Source of the DNA: Dyadobacter pollutisoli
GTDB taxonomy: Bacteria; Bacteroidota; Bacteroidia; Cytophagales; Spirosomataceae
Assembly: GCF_026625565.1 (NCBI RefSeq)
Contig: NZ_CP112998.1
Location: 5,606,001 to 5,670,000, forward strand
Reading direction: 5' to 3'
Length of the DNA stretch: 64,000 nucleotides
A model generated the notes under the pieces. That model saw only the letters and a list, made by a program, of their open reading frames with translations, ran no database searches and was not told where the DNA came from. Below, piece after piece: positions 24,744 to 32,709 of this stretch (the first letter of the stretch is position 1; each line of letters opens with the position of its first letter). The position numbers and the translations under genes were made by a program.

Positions 24744-27377
24744 ATGAAAACCAACGATCCGATGGCTAATACCCAAACTGCACAACCGCCCCGCTGGGCA
24801 GGCAGGCTACTAAGCCGGCTCGCCGCCCCGGAAACCTTGGAAGAAGTAGATGGTGATTTGCTCGAAATGTACACCTATTGGCTGCAAACGAATGGAAAAC
24901 GAAAAGCAAACTGGCGGTACATATTGAATGTGCTCAAATTGCTTCGACCATTTGCCCAACGAAAAAGGTCAAAAGACTACCCGAAGATATATTTATTCAG
25001 TCATGATATGATCAAGAATTATTTCAAAATCGCACTCAGGAATCTTGTCAAAAGCAAGACTTTTTCTGGCATTAATGTAGTCGGACTCGCATTGGGGATG
25101 GCTTGCAGCCTGCTGATCATGCTGTGGATCAAAGACGAGCTGAGCGTGGACGCTTTTCATGCAAACAAACAGCAGCTGTACCGGATTTATATGCGCGAGC
25201 ATTTCAGCGGAAAAGTGCAGGGCGTGATATGGACACCCGGCCCGCTCGCCGAAGAACTGAAAAAATCGGTCCCCGAAATTGAATTGACTACGCCTTACGA
25301 ATGGGCCAGCAACGAAACTTTCTCTCTGGGCGACAAGATCCACAAGCAGCAAACGAATGCAGCTAGTGCTGATTTCTTCAAAATGTTTAGCTACAAATTG
25401 TTGCAGGGAACAGCCGAAGCCGCATTGAAGGACAGGAATAGCCTTGCCATTTCACGAAGTATGGCAGAGCGTTTCTTCGGAAGCCCCGAAGCAGCCATCG
25501 GTAAAGCCATTCGTTTTGACAACCGTAAAGATTTGCTGGTAACGGCTGTATTTGAGAACATTGGTCAAAACAGCACCTTGAAATTTGATTGCCTGCGCTC
25601 CTGGGAAAATTTTGCGGAGGACAATGACTGGGCAAAAGGCTGGGATAGTACCGACCCGCTTACGTTTTTTATGATCCGCAAAGACGCCGATCCAGTCAAA
25701 GTAGAAGCAAAGATCAAGCACCTGCTGGACAAATATAACCGTGACCAGGGCAAGCCATTCAAGACGCAGCTTGCCATGCAGCCATTCCATGAATACTACC
25801 TCAACAGCAACATCAAGGACGCGCATATGGACGGCGGACGTATTGAATATGTACGTTTATTCAGCCTCGTGGCCGTTTTTATACTGCTCATTGCCTGTAT
25901 CAATTTCATGAACCTCGCCACAGCACGATCGGCCAAGCGTGCAAAGGAAGTAGGCGTCCGGAAGGTCGTAGGGGCGATGCGGTCCATGCTCGTGGGGCAA
26001 TTTATGGGCGAAGCTATTTTGCTGACGGTCTTTTCAATTATACTGGCAGTTTTAATGGTCGGCCTCATACTTCCATCATTTAACGTCCTCACAGAAAAGC
26101 AAATAACTCTGCCGTTCGGCGAGCCATCCTTCTGGGGAATTCTGGCCGGATTACTACTTGTGACTGGCTTCGTTGCTGGTAGTTATCCCGCATTCTTCCT
26201 ATCGTCGCTCAGTCCCGTCCGTATCCTGAAAGGTGCCTTGAAGTTTGACACCAAATCCGCCTGGCTAAGGCAAGGGCTGGTCGTGTTTCAGTTCGGGCTT
26301 TCTATTATACTCATTGTAGGAATGATCATTATTTACAAGCAGGTGGATTATGTTCAGCACAAAAATCTGGGCTACGACAGAGAAAACCTCATTTATTTTC
26401 CAATGGAAGGCGATTTGAGTAAAAATTACGAAGTACTGCATGATGAGCTTTCGCAGATTCCGGGCGTGAAGCAAATATCCCACATGACATCTTCTCCTGC
26501 TTCAAATGGTTCCGGTACCGAGGGAATTAGCTGGACGGGAGCCGATCCGAACGATAAGGTCAGGTTTACGCCGGTTGGGATAGGCTATGATTTTGTCAAA
26601 ACAATGAAGCTGAAACTGGTCGGCGGTCGTGATTTCTCCAAGGCATTTGCGACGGATTCGACAGGTTTTCTCATTAACGAAGCAGCGCTCAAAGTGATCG
26701 GTTATAAAGACCCGATTGGCAAGACATTGAAATGGGGAGACCGTGAAGGCAGGATCGTTGGGATTTTGAAGGACTTTCACTTCCAGTCACTGCACAGTAC
26801 GATCAGGCCGTTGATCGCCGGACTTGGCGCCAGGCAGCCATCAGGCAATGTCATCATCAGAATTGAGGCGGGTAAGACCGTTGAAACGCTTGCTGAGATC
26901 GAGAAAATTTGTAAAAAACTCAACCCTAAATTCCCTTTCACCTATTTATTCACCGATCAGGAATATGCGCGGCAGTATCAGAGTGAACAGGTAGTGAGCA
27001 AGTTATCCAATTATTTCGCGTTTCTGGCCATTTTCATTTCCTGCCTGGGACTGTTCGGGCTGGCAACATACACCGCCGAGCAGCGCACGAAAGAAATCGG
27101 TGTACGTAAGGTACTCGGCGCGTCGGTAGCCGGTATCGTGGGCTTGCTATCCAAAGACTTTTTGAAACTGGTAGGCATTGCCATCGTAATCGCTTCGCCC
27201 CTGGCCTGGTGGCTGATGGACCAATGGTTGCAGGGTTTCGCATATAAAATCGACATCGAATGGTGGATGTTCGCGCTAGCCGGGTTGCTTTCTGTACTTA
27301 TCGCAGTAGCGACAATCAGTTTTCAAAGCATTAAAACGGCGCTAGTGAATCCGGTGAAGTCGCTGAGGAGCGAGTAG
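24744..27377 (+). CDS. permease prefix domain plus FtsX/MacB-type permease, array gene 1
   Basis: An 877-residue protein. Residues about 15-75 form the soluble prefix domain (PPRWAGRLLSRLAAPETLEE, DGDLLEMYTYW, WRYILNVLKLLRPFA). At Met89 (MIKNYFKIALRNL) the normal permease begins: TM1, periplasmic MacB core domain, three-TM FtsX block (LIACINFMNLATARSAKRAK), second periplasmic core and last FtsX block (ISCLGLFGLATYTAEQRTKE), ending PVKSLRSE. It starts 1 bp after the PadR gene. Unlike the three later prefixed copies it has no heptamer repeat at its 5' end. No ATPase is encoded nearby, so its energising partner must be elsewhere or absent. Substrate unknown. Confidence 0.86.
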   Translation: MKTNDPMANTQTAQPPRWAGRLLSRLAAPETLEEVDGDLLEMYTYWLQTNGKRKANWRYILNVLKLLRPFAQRKRSKDYPKIYLFSHDMIKNYFKIALRNLVKSKTFSGINVVGLALGMACSLLIMLWIKDELSVDAFHANKQQLYRIYMREHFSGKVQGVIWTPGPLAEELKKSVPEIELTTPYEWASNETFSLGDKIHKQQTNAASADFFKMFSYKLLQGTAEAALKDRNSLAISRSMAERFFGSPEAAIGKAIRFDNRKDLLVTAVFENIGQNSTLKFDCLRSWENFAEDNDWAKGWDSTDPLTFFMIRKDADPVKVEAKIKHLLDKYNRDQGKPFKTQLAMQPFHEYYLNSNIKDAHMDGGRIEYVRLFSLVAVFILLIACINFMNLATARSAKRAKEVGVRKVVGAMRSMLVGQFMGEAILLTVFSIILAVLMVGLILPSFNVLTEKQITLPFGEPSFWGILAGLLLVTGFVAGSYPAFFLSSLSPVRILKGALKFDTKSAWLRQGLVVFQFGLSIILIVGMIIIYKQVDYVQHKNLGYDRENLIYFPMEGDLSKNYEVLHDELSQIPGVKQISHMTSSPASNGSGTEGISWTGADPNDKVRFTPVGIGYDFVKTMKLKLVGGRDFSKAFATDSTGFLINEAALKVIGYKDPIGKTLKWGDREGRIVGILKDFHFQSLHSTIRPLIAGLGARQPSGNVIIRIEAGKTVETLAEIEKICKKLNPKFPFTYLFTDQEYARQYQSEQVVSKLSNYFAFLAIFISCLGLFGLATYTAEQRTKEIGVRKVLGASVAGIVGLLSKDFLKLVGIAIVIASPLAWWLMDQWLQGFAYKIDIEWWMFALAGLLSVLIAVATISFQSIKTALVNPVKSLRSE

Positions 27378-27418
27378 TCGACGATTAACCACTGTCCATT
27401 GTCTTCTTTATCGTCACT

Positions 27419-27439
27419 GGTCAGCGGTCAATGGTCAAA
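27419..27439 (-). repeat. degenerate heptamer array between permease genes 1 and 2
   Basis: Three 7-bp units, GGTCAGC GGTCAAT GGTCAAA (plus-strand reading). Read on the minus strand, they resemble the GAC-type heptamers in the next gene's start. Confidence 0.5.
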
Positions 27440-27465
27440 TTAAACAACCCATAACAACAAGAACA

Positions 27466-30120
27466 ATGCCTGAAAGCCGACAGCCGACAGCCGAAAGCCC
27501 CCAGCCACCCCGCTGGGCAGGTAAGATGTTAACCTGGTTTGCCGATCCCAATACAGTGGAAGAGGTAGAAGGTGACCTGCTGGAAATGTATGCCTATTGG
27601 TCCAAAACAGCAGGTACGCGGCACGCCGACCTGAGATATATTTTGAGTACACTAAAATTACTGAGGCCTTTTGCGAGGCTTAAAAGATCTGATAAATATT
27701 CACGAACCCCCATAGCCAGTCCAGCCATGATCCGTAACCACTTTAAAATCGCTTTTCGTAACCTTTCCAAAAGCAAGGGCTACTCGTTTATCAACATTAC
27801 CGGTCTGGCTGTGGGAATGGCTTGTGCGGTACTGATCTTTTTGGTTGTAAAACATGAAACCAGCTACGACAAATTCCAGTCTCATGCAGACCGGATTTAT
27901 CGGGTGGAAACCCAGAATATCAACGAAAACCACACCTACCCGGGAACGTATACAGGTATGAGAACCGCTTTGCGTACCGATTTGCCGGAAGCGAAAATTG
28001 TTGCCCCCATGCTCAAAACCTACGGCAGTACGGTTTCCGCGGCCGACAAAAAATTCAGGGAATCGATGGTCTTTGCGGACAATGCGATTTTCCAGCTGCT
28101 CGATTACCGCTGGATTTCCGGGAATTCTGAACAAGCACTGTCACAGCCCAATACTGTCGTGATCACGCGCTCTTATGCGGATAAATATTTTGGAAATACT
28201 GATAATGCTACCGGAAAAACGCTGCGTATCGACAATAAGCAAGACCTCACCGTAGCCGGAATTGTGGAAGACTTTCCGTCGACCACCAATTTCCCATTCA
28301 ACATACTGGTTTCGTACGCTACCTTGAAAAACCTGAATCCGGATCTGGACCTGGAAAAATGGAACGGTTGGAATGACAACTTTCAGGTCTTCGTTTTATT
28401 GGATAACAAGGCTGATACCGCACAACTGGCAAAACGATTCTCGCACATTGTACGCAAATACATGGGTAAAGAAGCATTGGCGGATAAACGTTTTCTGCTA
28501 AGTCCGCTGTCTGAAATTCATTATTCAGGAAATCTGGGTGGCCGTTCTGCCAACACGCCATTGCTCAAAACCCTGTCTTTCATTGGCCTGCTCGTGTTGC
28601 TGATGGCGTGTTTCAACTTTATCAATCTGAGCACCGCTCAGGCGTTCAAGCGCGCCAAGGAAGTAGGTATTCGCAAGGCAATCGGCAGCAACAGGCTATC
28701 ATTGGTATACCAGTTTCTTACCGAGGCAGGGTTAATAACCGCTTTGGCTACATTGGTCGCGATACTGATCAGCCAGCTTGCGCTGCCGTCTCTGGCTTCT
28801 ACTCTGGCTATTCCACTCACTTTTGCCGATCTGTATAGATTAGATACCGCATTGTTTCTGACAGGGCTTGCCATTATAACAACTTTCCTGGCAGGCATTT
28901 ACCCGGCTTTCCGCTTGTCCGGCATGGCTCCTATCTGGGCTTTGAAAAGTAAAGTTTTGTTGCAGACCAATCAATGGTTTTCAATGCGGCAGGGACTTGT
29001 GGTGATCCAGTTTACGGTTTCCCTCGTACTCATCAGCAGCGCAATGCTGATCAACAGACAGCTCACATTTTTCAAAAATGCAGACCTGGGTTTCGATAAA
29101 TCCGCCATCATTACCGTCGGATTACCTGATAACAAGCCCGAAAAACTGGACGCTTTCCGCAATAAGCTGAACGAATCTACTCAGATCAAGGACGTTAGCT
29201 TCTCTTACAACAGCGCCTCCGCTGAAAGCAACTGGATGCAGGGGATCGAATACCGGGAAGGCCCAAAAGTCGTGCAAATTAAAACCCAAATGAAAATGGG
29301 CGACAGCCATTATCTGGACACTTACGGAATAAAATTGCTGGCAGGTACCGGTTTCCGGGAGGGAGATACTGCTTCTTTTAAAGTCATTGCCAATGAGGTT
29401 TTCCTCAGCCGGGCGGGAATCATGCGTGCAGAAGACGCTATCGGGCAAAAAGTATATTTTGGCGACGGCCAGGAATCTGCCATCATCATTGGTGTTTCCA
29501 AAAACTTCAATGTCAACTCATTACATCAAAAAATCGACCCTACTTTAATCCAGGTCATACCCAATAATTTTTACCAGGCGGGTATTAAATTGCTGACTGA
29601 GAAACCAACCAAGGAAGCAATGCAAGCCGCATTGGCACACATTGAAAAATCGTGGATAGCAACATTCCCAAATCAGGTATTCGAATACAGCTTCCTCGAC
29701 GACACGCTCGCCCAGGCATACCAGTCAGAAACCCGCACTGCTTCCCTCATCGAAGTATCCACCCTTCTGGCCATCTTCATTGCATGCCTGGGCTTGTTTG
29801 GGTTGGCTACATTTACCGCCGAGCAGCGTACCAAAGAAATTGGCGTTCGGAAAGTGCTGGGAGCGTCTGTCGGCAGCATTATTGCATTGCTTTCAAAAGA
29901 ATTCCTGAAATTGGTATTGATCGCCATCGTAATCGCCTCGCCCATTGCATGGTACGTCATGAACCAATGGCTGCAAAACTTTGAATTCAAGATAAAAATA
30001 GAATGGTGGATGTTCGCAGTCACCGGCCTCCTGATGACATTAACCGCATTGCTCACCGTAAGTTTTCAAAGCATCAAAGCAGCGTTACTGAATCCAGTGA
30101 AGTCTTTAAGAAGTGAGTGA
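27466..30120 (+). CDS. permease prefix domain plus FtsX/MacB-type permease, array gene 2
   Basis: An 884-residue protein. The prefix domain spans about 14-72 (PRWAGKMLTWFADPNTVEEV) and the permease proper starts at Met88 (MIRNHFKIAFRNL, nt 27727). The double MacB-FtsX architecture is complete: VGMACAVLIFLVVKHE in TM1, LLMACFNFINLSTAQAFKRA in the first FtsX block, ACLGLFGLATFTAEQRTKEI in the last. The first codons (27472-27506) are a 7-bp repeat: GAAAGCC, GACAGCC, GACAGCC, GAAAGCC, CCCAGCC. It is the most divergent of the array in the first FtsX block (Phe-Asn-Phe-Ile in place of Ile-Asn-Phe-Met). Confidence 0.86.
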   Translation: MPESRQPTAESPQPPRWAGKMLTWFADPNTVEEVEGDLLEMYAYWSKTAGTRHADLRYILSTLKLLRPFARLKRSDKYSRTPIASPAMIRNHFKIAFRNLSKSKGYSFINITGLAVGMACAVLIFLVVKHETSYDKFQSHADRIYRVETQNINENHTYPGTYTGMRTALRTDLPEAKIVAPMLKTYGSTVSAADKKFRESMVFADNAIFQLLDYRWISGNSEQALSQPNTVVITRSYADKYFGNTDNATGKTLRIDNKQDLTVAGIVEDFPSTTNFPFNILVSYATLKNLNPDLDLEKWNGWNDNFQVFVLLDNKADTAQLAKRFSHIVRKYMGKEALADKRFLLSPLSEIHYSGNLGGRSANTPLLKTLSFIGLLVLLMACFNFINLSTAQAFKRAKEVGIRKAIGSNRLSLVYQFLTEAGLITALATLVAILISQLALPSLASTLAIPLTFADLYRLDTALFLTGLAIITTFLAGIYPAFRLSGMAPIWALKSKVLLQTNQWFSMRQGLVVIQFTVSLVLISSAMLINRQLTFFKNADLGFDKSAIITVGLPDNKPEKLDAFRNKLNESTQIKDVSFSYNSASAESNWMQGIEYREGPKVVQIKTQMKMGDSHYLDTYGIKLLAGTGFREGDTASFKVIANEVFLSRAGIMRAEDAIGQKVYFGDGQESAIIIGVSKNFNVNSLHQKIDPTLIQVIPNNFYQAGIKLLTEKPTKEAMQAALAHIEKSWIATFPNQVFEYSFLDDTLAQAYQSETRTASLIEVSTLLAIFIACLGLFGLATFTAEQRTKEIGVRKVLGASVGSIIALLSKEFLKLVLIAIVIASPIAWYVMNQWLQNFEFKIKIEWWMFAVTGLLMTLTALLTVSFQSIKAALLNPVKSLRSE
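27472..27506 (+). repeat. heptamer array inside the 5' end of permease gene 2
   Basis: Five units of 7 bp, consensus GAMAGCC, encode the linker between the start Met and the prefix domain. Seven is not a multiple of three, so a gain or loss of one or two units would shift the frame. Confidence 0.7.
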
Positions 30121-30131
30121 CTAGGAACTTC

Positions 30132-30152
30132 GGTCGTCGGCAATCGGCGGTC
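30132..30152 (-). repeat. inverted heptamer array after permease gene 2
   Basis: GGTCGTC GGCAATC GGCGGTC; the reverse complement matches the direct heptamers at 30207-30227 at 16 of 21 positions, so the two can form an imperfect hairpin. Confidence 0.6.
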
Positions 30153-30200
30153 AACTCTTTGTCTCAGGTTAGTTAGTATTTAATTAAAAAACATAAAACG

Positions 30201-30233
30201 ATGGCCGACGGCCGAAAGCCGACAGCCCAATAA
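30201..30233 (+). pseudogene. vestigial prefix-domain start upstream of permease gene 3
   Basis: An ATG followed by the same heptamers (GACGGCC GAAAGCC GACAGCC) reads MADGRKPTAQ and then stops. The first codons match the start of gene 5 (MADSRKPTAE). After the stop, TAATTCTTCTCGATATGCTCCGT aligns with the codons just before the internal Met of gene 5. This looks like the scar of a deletion that removed the prefix domain. It could also act as a short upstream ORF. Confidence 0.6.
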
Positions 30234-30244
30234 TTCTTCTCGAT

Positions 30245-32650
30245 ATGCTCCGTAACTATCTCAAAATTGCTTTCAGAAATCTGGTGAAAAATCCGGGATA
30301 TTCTGCGATTAACATTGGCGGCCTGGCATTGGGTATGGCCGTTGCCATGTTGATAGGACTTTGGATTTATGATGAAATTTCTTTCAACAAAAACCATAAA
30401 AATTACGACCGCATCGTACAGGTCATGGAGCAGCAAACCCTGGACAGTGAGACGCAAACTGGTCAGAATGTGGCCATTCCGGTAGGAAAAGAACTTGAAA
30501 CCTACTACGGAGATCATTTCAAACACGTTGTTATGTCGTCGTGGACGGTGAGACATTTGCTTACTTACGGTGATAACAAACTCACCAGAATGGGCAACTT
30601 CATGTCTGCTACCACGCCCGAAATGCTTTCGTTGAATATGGTCAAAGGCAGTTGGAGTGCATTGAATGACCCGGCCTCCGTGCTTCTTTCCAAATCTGTC
30701 GCCAAAGCACTGTTTGGAAGCGCCGAACCGCTTGGGAAAATGATCAAGATAGATAGCGAGCTGGACGTCCGGGTTACGGGCGTATATGAAGACATTCCAC
30801 ACTCTTCCGATTTTCGCGATGTTCATTTCATAGCGCCCTGGGACTTGTACGTGTCCACTACCGACTGGGTCCGTAACGCAAGGGACAACAATGAATGGGC
30901 TGGCAGCTCATTCCAGATCTTCGCACAACTTAGCGAAAAAGCCGATCTGGCGACTGTTTCAGCCAAAATCAAAAACATTAAGATCGATAAAGGGGATAAG
31001 GAAGAACTCAAATTCAAGCCACAGATCCTACTGCATCCAATGAGCCGGTGGCATCTGTATTCGGAATGGCAGAATGGCGTCAATACCGGCGGAAAAATCC
31101 AGACTGTTTGGTTTTTCAGCATTATCGGCGTTTTTGTGCTGTTGCTGGCCTGCATTAATTTCATGAACCTGAGTACGGCCCGGTCTGAAAAAAGGTCGCG
31201 GGAAGTGGGTATCCGAAAAGCAATCGGTTCGGTCAGGTTGCAACTGGCGATACAGTTTTTGAGTGAATCGTATCTGATCGTCATTTCAGCTTTTTTGCTG
31301 GCTATTCTTCTGGCGCAACTGGCATTGCCGCTTTTCAATGAAATAGCGGATAAGGAAATGGTCCTGATGTGGACAAGTCCCTGGTTCTGGGTGATCAGTA
31401 TTTGCTTTTGCCTTCTTACAGGTCTGGTTGCAGGTAGTTATCCCGCATTGTACCTCTCGTCTTTCGATCCTGCAAAGGCACTTCGTGGCCTGCTTCCTTC
31501 CAGGGTTTTGGGAGGTTTTGTCAATGTTGCCCCGCGCAAAATACTGGTGGTTTTGCAGTTCACAGTATCCGTTACGCTCATTATCGGCACCATTGTGATC
31601 TATCGTCAGATAAAGCATGGGCAAAACCGGGCGGTCGGTTATGACCGCGAAGGACTGGTCTCCATTCATGTGAGCACGCCCGAGATCCACAAACATATCG
31701 ACGCATTCCGTGATGAATTGATCAAAACTGGCACAGTAAGCGCAGTGTCGGAATCAATGGGGCCTACCACCGACGTGCGGTCCGTAAACAAAGGATTCAA
31801 CTGGAAAGGTAAGGATCCCGCCATGCAGGTTGACTTTGTGACAATGGCTGTCGCCCACGATTTTGGCAAAACAGTGGGTTGGAAATTTGTCGAAGGGAGG
31901 GATTTTTCCAAATCATTTTCGACTGATTCTTCTGGCTTTGTCCTCAACGAAACCGCCGCGCGCCTGATGGGTTTTTCTGGAAAAGCGCCCGGTGAGTTTG
32001 TAAAATGGGAGGATAAAAGTTTCAAAGTCATCGGAGTGGTGAAAGACATGATCATGACTTCGCCCTACGAGCCTGTAAAGCAAACGATCTTTTTTATAGG
32101 CCGTCGCGCCGGAAACTTTATCACGATCCGGATTGACCCGAAAGCCAATGCAGCCGATGCATTGCGGAACATTGAAAGTGTTTTCAAAAAACATGATCCT
32201 GCCTCTCCGTTTCAGTATGATTTTGTGGATGATGAATACGCATTCAAATTCGCCGATGAGCAACGGATAGGAACCCTCGCCGCTTTCTTCGCAGTATTGG
32301 CCATTCTTATTTCGAGTCTGGGCCTTTTCGGGCTGGCATCTTTTGTCGCCGGGCAGCGGATCAAGGAAATTGGCATTCGAAAGGTACTAGGGGCCTCGGT
32401 CGCAAACCTTTGGCTGCTGCTTTCGGGGGATTTTGTGTTGCTGGTTGCCATTGCCTGCCTTTTATCCGCCCCGACATCGTGGTATTATATGAGTAGCTGG
32501 CTCGAAAAGTACACCTACCGGACAGAAATTTCCTGGTGGATCTTTGCCGCATCCGCAACAGGTGCATTGACCTTAACATTGCTGACCGTCAGCTATCAGG
32601 CTATCCGGGCAGCATTACTGGATCCGGTGAAAAGCCTGCGAAGCGAGTAA
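30245..32650 (+). CDS. FtsX/MacB-type permease without prefix, array gene 3
   Basis: An 801-residue permease beginning MLRNYLKIAFRNL, the point where prefixed paralogues have their internal Met. TM1 (VGMAVAMLIGLWIYDE-type sequence: LGMAVAMLIGLWIYDE), periplasmic core, FtsX block (LLACINFMNLSTARSEKRSR), second core and the last FtsX block (SSLGLFGLASFVAGQRIKEI) are all present. The last block has AGQRIKE where all sisters have AEQRTKE. It lies 11 bp after the vestigial prefix reading. Closest within the array to genes 5 and 6 by eye. Confidence 0.86.
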   Translation: MLRNYLKIAFRNLVKNPGYSAINIGGLALGMAVAMLIGLWIYDEISFNKNHKNYDRIVQVMEQQTLDSETQTGQNVAIPVGKELETYYGDHFKHVVMSSWTVRHLLTYGDNKLTRMGNFMSATTPEMLSLNMVKGSWSALNDPASVLLSKSVAKALFGSAEPLGKMIKIDSELDVRVTGVYEDIPHSSDFRDVHFIAPWDLYVSTTDWVRNARDNNEWAGSSFQIFAQLSEKADLATVSAKIKNIKIDKGDKEELKFKPQILLHPMSRWHLYSEWQNGVNTGGKIQTVWFFSIIGVFVLLLACINFMNLSTARSEKRSREVGIRKAIGSVRLQLAIQFLSESYLIVISAFLLAILLAQLALPLFNEIADKEMVLMWTSPWFWVISICFCLLTGLVAGSYPALYLSSFDPAKALRGLLPSRVLGGFVNVAPRKILVVLQFTVSVTLIIGTIVIYRQIKHGQNRAVGYDREGLVSIHVSTPEIHKHIDAFRDELIKTGTVSAVSESMGPTTDVRSVNKGFNWKGKDPAMQVDFVTMAVAHDFGKTVGWKFVEGRDFSKSFSTDSSGFVLNETAARLMGFSGKAPGEFVKWEDKSFKVIGVVKDMIMTSPYEPVKQTIFFIGRRAGNFITIRIDPKANAADALRNIESVFKKHDPASPFQYDFVDDEYAFKFADEQRIGTLAAFFAVLAILISSLGLFGLASFVAGQRIKEIGIRKVLGASVANLWLLLSGDFVLLVAIACLLSAPTSWYYMSSWLEKYTYRTEISWWIFAASATGALTLTLLTVSYQAIRAALLDPVKSLRSE

Positions 32651-32709
32651 ATGGCTTCGCTTTCGACCATTGACCTTAGCAAAACGGAGAACTTATAAAA
32701 GTAAAAAAG

